From Chloroflexi bacterium TSY (GTDB taxonomy: Bacteria; Chloroflexota; Anaerolineae; Caldilineales; Caldilineaceae), in assembly GCA_019217005.1 (NCBI GenBank), contig JAHBNG010000103.1, forward strand, positions 1 to 54,984: DNA of 54,984 nucleotides. Direction: 5' to 3'. This document shows, piece by piece, positions 20,148 through 28,309 of this stretch (the stretch's first letter is position 1; every line of letters starts with the position of its first letter). The notes beneath the pieces are model-generated. The model did no database searches. It was not told the origin of the DNA and saw nothing but the letters and a program-made list of their open reading frames with translations. Position numbers and translations under genes: made by a program.

Positions 20148-20525
20148 ATGCAAACAAGTAATGGCACTGCCTCAAAAAAAGGTGAACTGGTACGCGAACT
20201 CTACGGTGGCGAAGTCTACGAATATTATCCACTCGGCCAGTACATTGTGGCAGCTCCCGGTGTTTGTGGAGGGCGACCAACGTTTAAGTATACGCGGTTA
20301 GAAGCGAGTATGATTCTTGCGCAATTGTCGCTCGGTAGAACGATTGGGGAACTCATTGAAGACTATGCTCTAAGCAAGTTGACGCCAGAAGCTGTTCAGG
20401 AAGCGATATTACTGGCAAGCGAGGCTCTCGTACGATCGTCGACTGTGCCTGAACTGATCCCTGCGCAACAAACTACTCCACCGCACTATACGGGTCCGCC
20501 GCATCCCGCAACCCATCACCCATAA
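20148..20525 (+). CDS. DUF433 domain protein
   Basis: About 125 residues. The DUF433 core is present: YIVAAPGVCGGRPTFKYTRLE, then AQLSLGRTIGELIEDYALSKLTPEAVQEAILLA. The family has a winged-helix-like fold and is often called an antitoxin component, but no toxin gene is adjacent here. I chose ATG 20148 because AAGGA lies 9 bp upstream; in-frame ATGs at 20118 and 20142 are alternatives. The 3' end overlaps the convergent OppC-like gene by about 50 bp and the last about 20 residues are Pro/His-rich. The native C-terminus may therefore have been replaced by rearrangement. Confidence 0.7.
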   Translation: MQTSNGTASKKGELVRELYGGEVYEYYPLGQYIVAAPGVCGGRPTFKYTRLEASMILAQLSLGRTIGELIEDYALSKLTPEAVQEAILLASEALVRSSTVPELIPAQQTTPPHYTGPPHPATHHP

Positions 20526-21612
20526 AATTTAGCGCCAGAATGATCACAATGACCGGAATCGCCGGAATCATCAGCCACGGCGTCAGGGCAATGGCCTGAA
20601 CATTTTGTGTGGCTTGCAGCAGAACGCCCCAACTGATGGCCGGCGGGCGAAGTCCCAACCCCAAGAAGCTCAACGCCGTCTCGCTAATAATCATAAAGGG
20701 AATCGCGAGCGTGGCTGAAGCGATGAGATGGCTATAAAAGGAGGGGACCATATGTCGAAAGATCACATCCTGCCAACTTGCACCCGCCACAATTGCCGCC
20801 GTGACAAAATCCTCTTCGCGCATGGCGAGAAAGCGCCCGCGCACCACCCGCGCCAGATCGGTCCACGCAAAGAGCGAGATGATCACCGTGATGGCGAAGT
20901 AGATTTGCAAGATAGACCAGTTTGGAGGCAACGCTGCAGCCAATCCCATCCAGAGCGGAATCGTTGGCACAGAGCGGATGACTTCGATGGTTCGCTGAAT
21001 GATGTTATCGGTTACGCCACCAAAGAAGCCGGAGACACCGCCTAGAACAATCCCCAGTGCTAAGCTCATCGCCACGCCGACTAAGCCGATCGTTAAAGAG
21101 CTACGCGTTCCATACAGGATGCGTGAATAGAGATCGCGCCCCTGGGTATCCGTACCAAAAAGGAAGATCCGCTCCGCAGCTCGTTCGTTTTCCGGGTCAG
21201 CAACGCCCAGTAAGTGTCGATCCGTTGTGAATAACCCCAAGAACTTATACTCGAAGCCGTGAGCAAAAAAGGCCAGATCGATCTTTTCGGAGCAGTCCTG
21301 TTTGTAAATTTTTTGGAGCGTATAATCGTCCCGTTCACCTTTGATTCCGCATACATGTAGGCGAAAAGCACCCTGGTCAAATGTGTAGATCGGCTGAGGG
21401 GGGACAACCGCCCGCGCGGAACGACCATCACGCGGGTCACTTGTGGCCAGGAACTCCGCCCCAAGGGCGACGAGATAGAAGAGAAGCACGACGACTGCAG
21501 CAATGAGGGCCAGGCGATGTTTTTTGAAGCGCCACCACATCAATTGACGCTGCGTTGCCACACTAAGACGATCTTCGACCGGGCTTAATTCACCTTTTAG
21601 GATCTCGTTCAC
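20473..21612 (-). CDS. Oligopeptide ABC transporter permease (OppC/DppC type)
   Basis: A 379-residue inner-membrane permease. An N-terminal OppC_N segment has one helix (residues about 33-53). A large periplasmic insertion of about 120 residues contains a Cys pair (HVCGIKGERDDYTLQKIYKQDC). Five further helices follow, with the EAA-type loop at ATIVAGASWQDVIFRHMVPS (read as TAAIVAGASW). The start overlaps the stop of the upstream OppB-like gene by 4 bp (ATGA), so translation is coupled. It moves oligopeptides across the membrane with the ATPases at 11819-13974. Confidence 0.9.
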   Translation of the reverse strand: MNEILKGELSPVEDRLSVATQRQLMWWRFKKHRLALIAAVVVLLFYLVALGAEFLATSDPRDGRSARAVVPPQPIYTFDQGAFRLHVCGIKGERDDYTLQKIYKQDCSEKIDLAFFAHGFEYKFLGLFTTDRHLLGVADPENERAAERIFLFGTDTQGRDLYSRILYGTRSSLTIGLVGVAMSLALGIVLGGVSGFFGGVTDNIIQRTIEVIRSVPTIPLWMGLAAALPPNWSILQIYFAITVIISLFAWTDLARVVRGRFLAMREEDFVTAAIVAGASWQDVIFRHMVPSFYSHLIASATLAIPFMIISETALSFLGLGLRPPAISWGVLLQATQNVQAIALTPWLMIPAIPVIVIILALNFMGDGLRDAADPYSAVE

Positions 21613-22544
21613 TGCAGCCTCACCCTCGGATCGACAATACCCAGTAGAATATCTGATAGGAGTGTTCCAATGACCGTCATAACACCAATCAACAAAATAA
21701 TGGACCCTGCTAAAAACATGTCCTGGGATAGCAACGAGCGGAGCAACACGGGGCCCACAGTGGGTAAACTCAAGACGACCGACACGATGACACTTCCCGA
21801 CACGAGAAAGGGCAAGATATAGGCCGTGATGCTGATGATGGGATTAAACGCCAGCCGCACTGGATATTTGAGGATCAATTGCCATTCGTTCATGCCTTTG
21901 GCGCGGGTAATGCGGATCAGAGAGGCGGTTCCCGCGGTGCCCAGCACGATAATCGGAATGATCATGTGCTGGAGCAGATCGATCACTCTACCTGTGCTCC
22001 AGGGTGCGACGGCATATTCTTGCGAAAAGAGGCCGCCCACGCTAAACCCGTACCAATCCCAGGCCAGGTACATCAGCATGAGGGCCAGCAAAAAGTCCAG
22101 CACGGCCAACCCTGTGAAACCAATGGTCGTGGCAACATAGTCGAGCAGAGAATATTGACGCACGGCCGACAAAATCCCAATGGGGATCGCCACCATCCAA
22201 ATAAAGATCAGGCTTCCCAATGCCAGAACCACTGTTAGAAAGAGTCGTTCCCCAATCACTTCAGTTACCGGGACTCGATACTGAAAGGACATGCCAAAGT
22301 TGCCTTGCAGGATCTGCCAGATCCATTTGCCGTATTGAATATAGATCGGTTGCCCCAAACCAAAATAGGCGCGCAACGACTCGGCCTCTTCCGCTGAAAC
22401 TTCGTCTCCCTGCGCTTCAAGCGATGCAATATAGGAGGTTACGTAGTCTCCGGGCGGAAGCTGAATGATGGCAAAGGAAAGCACCGAAACAGCGAAGATG
22501 GTGAACAACCCAAAGATAATCCGTCGGATCAGATACCCTATCAT
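21609..22544 (-). CDS. Oligopeptide ABC transporter permease (OppB/DppB type)
   Basis: A 311-residue permease beginning MIGYLIRRIIFGLFTIFAVSV, the standard OppB N-terminal helix, followed by five more predicted helices and the EAA loop RITRAKGMNEWQLILKYPVRLAFNP. The frame is open upstream to 22598, but ATG 22544 matches the family start. The intact receptor gene lies about 210 bp upstream in the same direction, with a palindromic repeat between them. Confidence 0.9.
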   Translation of the reverse strand: MIGYLIRRIIFGLFTIFAVSVLSFAIIQLPPGDYVTSYIASLEAQGDEVSAEEAESLRAYFGLGQPIYIQYGKWIWQILQGNFGMSFQYRVPVTEVIGERLFLTVVLALGSLIFIWMVAIPIGILSAVRQYSLLDYVATTIGFTGLAVLDFLLALMLMYLAWDWYGFSVGGLFSQEYAVAPWSTGRVIDLLQHMIIPIIVLGTAGTASLIRITRAKGMNEWQLILKYPVRLAFNPIISITAYILPFLVSGSVIVSVVLSLPTVGPVLLRSLLSQDMFLAGSIILLIGVMTVIGTLLSDILLGIVDPRVRLQ

Positions 22545-22634
22545 GCTGCAAAACCCTGACATGATGCCTGGATGACAAGTTGGATTCCAATCGTTCAACT
22601 TGCCATCCGGGCAATATGACTGCTAAAATTCTCG

Positions 22635-22710
22635 GGTGTGTACCACAAAGTGTGTAAATGGAGCAGGTTCTCTGACTGAGAGGTCTCCATTTACACACTT
22701 TGGGACACAC
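22635..22710. repeat. 76-bp palindromic repeat, copy 2
   Basis: Same arms as the repeat at 9275-9350: GTGTGTACCACAAAGTGTG plus TAAATG, and CATTTACACACTTTGGG plus ACACAC. The loop differs. A 7-bp direct repeat AATTCTC lies just outside each arm. It sits between the receptor and the permease genes, so if transcribed it would form a strong hairpin that could set the receptor-to-permease expression ratio. Confidence 0.7.
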
Positions 22711-22756
22711 TGTTTAATTCTCAATTAGACTTCACAACTCACAATTCATTCGGCTA

Positions 22757-24880
22757 CTATTCTTCAATAATAAAGAATTGCTCGGGATAGCCGTTGCCTG
22801 GTGTTTGGGCATAGACAACCCACTCCATTGGTTTTGGAATGTTGCGGACGTTGTTTTTGATCAGCGTCGTGTAGACCGGCACATCTACGACAATGCCGAT
22901 CCGCGCGTGGTTGTCGCACATAATCTCGGTGCCTTCAACGTATAACTGATGCCGCCTCTCCGGATCGGGTTCTTGAATGGCCGCCCAGTGTTTTGCAACC
23001 TGCTCTTTGATCCATTCAGGCCCATCATATTCAGTTGGATCGGGATCGGGTGTATTGGCCCAGCCGTTTGCAATCGGTGCCCAGCGTGTCCCAGGCAAAA
23101 GCCTCGGCGAAGCGGCTGGATTCCATTCACCGGTTTCGAACATATTGAGCATGGGTTCGTTGGCTCTCTGGCGCTCAATCCACAGGCTGCGTTCAACAGG
23201 GTTAATGGTCAAGTGAATACCCACTTCCGCCCACATTTGCGCAACACGTTCGGCAATGCTTGGATAGTCAAGGAAGGCGCCGCTCACCGCATCAATTCGT
23301 AGACTCATTCGATTTCCACTGGGCAAAAGACGGAATCCTTCGCTATCTTTTTGATCCAGACCGATCGAATCTAACAAGCTATTGGCCTCATCAGGATCAT
23401 AGCGCCCAAACTCTTCATCCCATCGGCTGCTGTTGAAGTAAGGTGGCGTATTGTCTGGGCAGAATGATGCTTCTGTGCCCACGCCTAAGAAGAAGGTCTC
23501 ATTGATCTCGCTCCTTTCAATGGCCAAAGAGAGAGCCTTGCGGAAGTCGCGGCTGCCAATGGTATACTGAGCAATCTCCGGATCACCTTGCCAATCCTGG
23601 CTGAAAGCGATTTTGACCGGATGGCGCGTGCTGCTCCCCCAGAAATTAACAAAGTAATTGCCCTGCGCTTCATTTTCGCGAATCACAGGCAGTTTGGCGA
23701 AATCAATATGACGGCCCTGCACTGTGTAGTTACCAGCAATTGCGCGCAGGTTGAGCACCTCCAATTCCTCCACAAGCTCCAACGAGATTTGATCAATATA
23801 AGGCAGTTGATTCCCTTCGGTGTCGACTGCATAGAAATAGGGATTGCGCTCCAAGATATACTCATCCGATGCAATCGTCGTAACTGCGACCCACAGCGTC
23901 AAGCCAGGTAACTCGGGGTTCATGTGGGCATTGTTTCTCGCCAGGAAGTAGAGACCCCAATTTTCGAAGCCAGCTTCCTCTGCTTGAGCATTTGCTTCCT
24001 CTTCTCCAATAACATTGGCGTGGAACTGTTCAAGATAATGCTTGGGTGCCACCATCCCGACGCCATTTTCACCATTGTTAAAGTGCCCAGCAACCGATGT
24101 CGTGGAGAGCGTTTCTGGCCAGGACGGGAAGGATTGGGCAAAGGTAATCTTGAGCGTGGTCTCGTCAATTTTCTCGAACGTTGCCAATTCACCACCCCAC
24201 CGCATCCACCACGGTGGATTCGTCACCAACTGCTCATTCGTCACAATCTCTTCATACCAGAACATATAATCATCCGCAGTAAAGGGCGCGCCATCTGACC
24301 ATTTCATTCCCTCCCGCAACGACATGGTCCACTCGCTGGCATCTTCGTTTGCTTCCCACGCTTTGAAGATACGTGGTCGAAGTTCATTCGCTCCAGTGTT
24401 CCAGAAGATATGATGATCGTTGTTCCAACGTTCGATATTCTGTTTATCCCCTGGTCCCGTAAAGGCGCGGCGCAATGTACCGCCATACTGACCAATCATC
24501 TCCGTTGGTTGAATAACCAATGGTTCGCTCGGGAGCCGTTCTGTTACTTCTGGTAAGTCACCAGCCGCGACCATCTCAGCCAACATTGGCGCTTCTTGGA
24601 ACGAAGAGGGAATGGAATCAACAATGTCTGGCCAGCAAGGTGCATCTGACATACACACCTCCCTCTGCATTTGATAATCGTCCGTTGATGCTGAAACAGA
24701 TGCATCATCCCCACCAGCCTCGGACGCATTCGAATCAGATGAACTGTCTTCTGTCGATGCAGTATCGGCAGGGGTCGTATCTTCCTCTGGTGCGGAAGGC
24801 GAGCTGCAAGCACCGACAATCAACAGAACCACGATACAAGCAAGATAAAACTGATACATTAGGGGACTACGGTTTTGCAT
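22757..24880 (-). CDS. Oligopeptide ABC transporter substrate-binding lipoprotein (SBP family 5)
   Basis: A 707-residue extracytoplasmic receptor. The leader ends in a lipobox (IVGAC), followed by an acidic, Ser/Asp/Glu-rich linker of about 60 residues. The SBP_bac_5 fold follows, with the WTMSLREGMKWSDGAPFTADDYMFWYEE stretch (about residues 190-215) and the FRKALSLAIERSEINE motif. A Cys pair (REVCMSDAPCWP) recurs in the paralogue. It is the first gene of the transporter unit, followed by OppB and OppC. An internal-deletion paralogue lies at 16371-18205. The leader region upstream contains a strong hairpin. Confidence 0.92.
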   Translation of the reverse strand: MQNRSPLMYQFYLACIVVLLIVGACSSPSAPEEDTTPADTASTEDSSSDSNASEAGGDDASVSASTDDYQMQREVCMSDAPCWPDIVDSIPSSFQEAPMLAEMVAAGDLPEVTERLPSEPLVIQPTEMIGQYGGTLRRAFTGPGDKQNIERWNNDHHIFWNTGANELRPRIFKAWEANEDASEWTMSLREGMKWSDGAPFTADDYMFWYEEIVTNEQLVTNPPWWMRWGGELATFEKIDETTLKITFAQSFPSWPETLSTTSVAGHFNNGENGVGMVAPKHYLEQFHANVIGEEEANAQAEEAGFENWGLYFLARNNAHMNPELPGLTLWVAVTTIASDEYILERNPYFYAVDTEGNQLPYIDQISLELVEELEVLNLRAIAGNYTVQGRHIDFAKLPVIRENEAQGNYFVNFWGSSTRHPVKIAFSQDWQGDPEIAQYTIGSRDFRKALSLAIERSEINETFFLGVGTEASFCPDNTPPYFNSSRWDEEFGRYDPDEANSLLDSIGLDQKDSEGFRLLPSGNRMSLRIDAVSGAFLDYPSIAERVAQMWAEVGIHLTINPVERSLWIERQRANEPMLNMFETGEWNPAASPRLLPGTRWAPIANGWANTPDPDPTEYDGPEWIKEQVAKHWAAIQEPDPERRHQLYVEGTEIMCDNHARIGIVVDVPVYTTLIKNNVRNIPKPMEWVVYAQTPGNGYPEQFFIIEE

Positions 24881-24932
24881 AATCTTTCTCCTTTAGTAAA
24901 AAATATGGGTTCTTCCGGAATACAGGGAGCGT

Positions 24933-24998
24933 AACTTCCCGGAAGAGGTCAAGAAGAGTCTCGTTGACGACCTCATGCCTGACCTCCTTCGGGAAGTT
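24933..24998 (-). promoter_or_regulatory. Hairpin in the 5' leader of the peptide-receptor gene
   Basis: AACTTCCCGGAAGAGGTC (24933-24950) is an almost exact inverse of GACCTCCTTCGGGAAGTT (24981-24998), with a 30-base loop, 53 bp upstream of the receptor ATG. In the minus-strand transcript this would be a stable stem-loop. There is no U-run on the gene side, so an mRNA-stability or attenuation element is as likely as a terminator. Confidence 0.5.
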
Positions 24999-25129
24999 CG
25001 TGGCACTTCTTTGTTAACCCCCTGAGATCCTGCAGAGCCAAATCTGTACAAAGGCACATCTACGACAAATCTGGACAATTCTTTTGACGTAAGCATTCAG
25101 CTAGTCAGCCATCAGCTCGGCACTTCTCT

Positions 25130-25269
25130 GTACTGTTTTATGAGATCGACACCTGAGCTGTTCGGTTTGTTCGCAACCCCCCATTTGGCCTGTGACTCTC
25201 CTGAAGCAGCGCATGCAGGGGGTCGCGATGGAGCCGATTTCTAGAGGTGTCGATGTCATAGAACAATAC
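25130..25269. repeat. Inverted-repeat element upstream of the peptide-receptor operon
   Basis: 25-base arms at 25130-25154 and 25245-25269 match at 22 of 25 positions when inverted, and enclose about 90 bases. Weaker inverted similarity extends outward (CAGCTAGTCAGCCATCAGCT against GCTGATAGCTGACATG). No ORF. The remaining part of the 24881-25367 gap shows no gene. It may be an old MITE or a two-way terminator between the divergently decayed units. Confidence 0.55.
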
Positions 25270-25367
25270 ACTGCCCTGTCGAGACAAGCTGCTTAAACGT
25301 GTCAAGCTGATAGCTGACATGCTCATAAGCTGAACAGCTACCTTTTGACAACCAACTATCAGTTGAT

Positions 25368-26042
25368 TTACAGCACGCCGTATTTGTCATAGACCTCGCG
25401 CAGCGTTGCACCATTGCGTAGTTCTTCGCGGGTTATATTTTCACCATTCACCTTTTCCACAGCACGTTCGATCACTTCACGCGCGGCATCGGCAGGAATG
25501 ACAATGACGCCATCGAAGTCGCCAAAAACAATGTCTCCTGGATGGACAATGACGCCGCCACAATTGATTGTACAGTTGTAGTCGATCACTATCCCACGAC
25601 CCGCTGAGTCAACCGGATACATACCGGTAGAGAAAATTGGAAAGTTCATCTTTTGGATCAGGCGAACATCCCGCGTATAGCCATCGATGACCGCACCTTG
25701 TGCGCCACGCGCAACGGCCGCAGTGGAGAGCAATTCGCCCCAAAGACAGGTGCGCGTAGATTCGTGTGTTGAAGCAACCATCACATCACCTGGCTTTAAG
25801 CTATCGACGGCCGCAATTTCGTGTTCGTAAGCGTTTTCCACAGGCTCATAGAGATCAACCGATTGCATGGTCAACGCCCGGCCAACAACCAAAGCGTCTG
25901 GATCAATTGGGCGGATGTTGGCACGCATGGCCTGCTCTCGAAAACCGACCTGATCGAGCGCATCACACAGGACAGCAGAATAGAGGTGTTCTTGCATAAA
26001 TGCAAAGAGTTTCAGATCATCATCGAATGGCAGAACGGTCAT
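25368..26042 (-). CDS. RraA-like / dimethylmenaquinone-methyltransferase-family protein
   Basis: A 224-residue protein of the RraA fold that includes 4-hydroxy-4-methyl-2-oxoglutarate/oxaloacetate lyases. The active-site strand WGELLSTAAVARGAQGAVIDGYTRDV and the metal-site GDIVFGDFDGVIVIP are present, with the conserved Gly-Arg-Asp region. I chose ATG 26042 (AGGA six bases upstream) over the GTG at 26054. In catabolic clusters like this one the family usually acts as an aldolase or decarboxylase on keto acids; the exact substrate is unknown. The upstream SDR gene ends at its start and is probably co-transcribed. Confidence 0.85.
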   Translation of the reverse strand: MTVLPFDDDLKLFAFMQEHLYSAVLCDALDQVGFREQAMRANIRPIDPDALVVGRALTMQSVDLYEPVENAYEHEIAAVDSLKPGDVMVASTHESTRTCLWGELLSTAAVARGAQGAVIDGYTRDVRLIQKMNFPIFSTGMYPVDSAGRGIVIDYNCTINCGGVIVHPGDIVFGDFDGVIVIPADAAREVIERAVEKVNGENITREELRNGATLREVYDKYGVL

Positions 26043-26053
26043 AAGTATCCTCA

Positions 26054-26866
26054 CTAATCGTAATTGTGACGTTCTTCGGCACGGTCCAAAGGAATATAGC
26101 CAATTGTTTTACGCGCATGATCCATATCGACCCAGCGCAGGTCATTGTTCGACATGCCATAGAAAATATCAAACATCAAGGATTCATCAGCATTGATACA
26201 TCGTTCGAAGATCTGCACAATATCGCGCTGGCTTACGTAAATATCCGCACCCTGTGGTGGACGTGGTCGGTCTCGCTCAACCTGCCCAATGCGTACGCAA
26301 AGGCAGGATAGAGTGTGGCGATGCGCATAGGCACGAGCCAATGACTCTGTCCAAACTTTGGTCGCCCCATAAAGTCCACGTGGTTCGGCAGGAATATCAG
26401 GTGTAATCGGCAACACGTCGGCAGGAATGTCATCATGGCGGCGTTCCATCATCGCTCTATACGGCTCCTGCTCGCGGTGACCTTGGGATACCATGATGCT
26501 ACTGGCAGCGACAATGCGCGATACTCCAACCTCTTTACAAGCTTCAAAGACATGATAAGTGCCAATGATGTTGTTATTCAACAAGCTGTCCCAGCTTTCA
26601 CCGCTGGGATCGGCAGCCAGGTGCACGACTACGTCTATGTTCGATACTGCACGTCTTATCCCCGCAAAATCAGTGAGGGTGCAAAGATGAAACTTATCAT
26701 CCGGAATCTCCAATGTCCATGAACTTGGAACGCGGCTCGAGGGTTCACGTTTGCAATCCAACGCATATGCATCATATCGATCTGGCTGTTCAAGAAGCCG
26801 CTTGAAGATCATATAGCCAATTTGGCCCGTGGCACCAGTGACGAGTACTTTCTTTTGCGAATTCAT
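26054..26866 (-). CDS. NAD-dependent epimerase/dehydratase (extended SDR)
   Basis: A 270-residue Rossmann protein with TGATGQIG near the N-terminus, VVHLAADPSG, a catalytic Ser region (AASSIMVSQG), and the Tyr-x-x-x-Lys pair in LYGATK. Its length and the DPSGESWDSLLNNN motif are like uronate dehydrogenase-type SDRs, so oxidation of a sugar acid is a reasonable inference. It lies just upstream of the RraA-like gene in the same unit. Confidence 0.87.
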   Translation of the reverse strand: MNSQKKVLVTGATGQIGYMIFKRLLEQPDRYDAYALDCKREPSSRVPSSWTLEIPDDKFHLCTLTDFAGIRRAVSNIDVVVHLAADPSGESWDSLLNNNIIGTYHVFEACKEVGVSRIVAASSIMVSQGHREQEPYRAMMERRHDDIPADVLPITPDIPAEPRGLYGATKVWTESLARAYAHRHTLSCLCVRIGQVERDRPRPPQGADIYVSQRDIVQIFERCINADESLMFDIFYGMSNNDLRWVDMDHARKTIGYIPLDRAEERHNYD

Positions 26867-27015
26867 GTTTCTCTAGATTTCAATTTCCAAACGACACCTA
26901 ACGTTTCAACATAGCGATGTGGCAAGTCGCGGGGGGGTGAGTCGCGCGTGACCTACCACCCACTACTTGCCAACTGACCATTCACCCACACTTTGCAGCG
27001 AAGAATCTCAACTTC

Positions 27016-28060
27016 TTACGCTGTACAAGGACCCAACATCTGTGTACGCCACATCAACCGTCTTTGCCGATTGTCAAACGTTTCCCGGCGATGCATGGTG
27101 CAACGATTGTCCCACATGATCAGGTCGCCAGGTTGCCACTTGTGTCGCCAGGTAAAACGAGGCTCTGTGGCATGTGCAAAAAGCTGCTCGAGCAACGCAT
27201 CACTTTCTGCTCGCCCCAATGATTCGCCCAGTTTGTCTTCCAGTGCGGTTGCTGCATTGGAACTCAAAAAGAGCGTTTTGCGACCCGATTCTGGATGCGT
27301 ACAGACCAACGGGTGTCTAGGCGGAATGGGTGGATTGTATTCCGGCTTTGCGTGAACATAGACTCAGTAGATCCAAATTTCAGGTTTTGAGAGAGAATTC
27401 TGGCTAAACAGTTGACATAAATACAAATTTGCCGGTCGATATCTAGTTTTTGCGTTAGATTTGGGCGATTTTCAGATATGAAATAGGTTGTTTTCTGTAA
27501 CCGAAATCTGAATAAATGACTCCAAAATCCCTGCAATCTCGACTGAAAATCGCCAAAAACGCCAAATTTGGATCTACTGAGACTGCAACCAATCCGTCGA
27601 TTTTGGATTTGGTCTGATCATCCAGGGCTGCATACCCAGCGTAGCCGCTGGTCCAAAACGTATCTCCACCCTGTTCTGGCGCCTCGACACAGTACAGTAA
27701 CGAGATCGAACTAGGTGTGTGAAGAAAGACCAAATCCGCATGAAATCGAATTTCGGCATTGCCCAATGCACCGATTGCTTTTCCCTGTTCGTGAATGTTA
27801 GAGATGATGGTCACCTGGGGATAGTCCGGATCACGGTTGCGTATGTTGGTGGGGTGTGGCAGGGGTTCGCCAAAGTAATGGCTGAAACCTACCAGATCCG
27901 CTTTGCTGATAGATTGATTGCGAAAGCGTAAGACACAATACTGATAAAATGCATTCTGGAGATGCTCAACCACTGTTGCTGACAGTGGCTCTTTCAGATC
28001 TAACCGTGATACATCTGCTCCCAATGCGGCACCCGTTGCGCTAATATGAATGTCGGCCAT
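27016..28060 (-). pseudogene. TauD/TfdA-family Fe(II)/2-oxoglutarate dioxygenase split by a 215-bp element
   Basis: The N-terminal half (28060 down to 27585) has the iron-binding FHADLVF (His-x-Asp). The C-terminal half (27364 down to 27016) has the distal His in CTMHRRETF and the 2-oxoglutarate Arg region in RQRRLMWRTQ. Removing the element at 27365-27579 plus one AGACT copy restores the reading as KIDGLVAVYVHAKPEYNP, giving a full-length protein of about 275 residues. As it stands, the N-terminal frame runs into the element and stops at 27455. The likely role was oxidation of a small acid or sulfonate-type substrate. Confidence 0.9.
27365..27579. mobile_element. 215-bp MITE-like element, copy B, in the TauD gene
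   Basis: Reverse orientation of the copy at 4174-4388 and identical to it as far as I can compare. It is bounded by CAGTAGATCC/GGATCTACTG and flanked by the 5-bp duplication AGACT (27360-27364 and 27580-27584). Confidence 0.9.
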
Positions 28061-28086
28061 ATCCGTTCTCTTCTTCTTCTGTCCTG

Positions 28087-28309
28087 CTTAGAAGCCGTTT
28101 GAAAAGTCATTCTGTTTGGCAACAGTTGCGTAGCAACGGAGGCTTTGCGGCCCTGAGTCTTCCGAAGGGAGAATCCAACGATCCAAGTGCAAAAAGAAGA
28201 TTCTTCATTCCGTTACTCTGCCGTTGCTTCGCAACCACTTCGTGTTTGGTTACAGGTGCGTAGCACCCACAGAATGACACGCTGCCACACTTTTCAAACA
28301 GCTTCTAAG
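28087..28309. repeat. 223-bp inverted-repeat element (MITE-like) upstream of the TauD gene
   Basis: Termini CTTAGAAGCCGTTTGAAAAG and the inverse CTTTTCAAACAGCTTCTAAG, followed inward by CATTCTGT/ACAGAATG. The interior holds repeated GCGTAGCA/TGCTTCGCAACC words and no ORF. Its right end overlaps the left end of the adjacent IS701-like element (28306), so the IS probably inserted at the CTAA end of this element. No target duplication of its own was recognised. Confidence 0.7.

Noticed and set aside
20148..20525. DUF433 as half of a toxin-antitoxin pair
   Set aside because: No PIN, RES or other toxin-like gene is next to it; the neighbours are a permease (convergent) and repeats.
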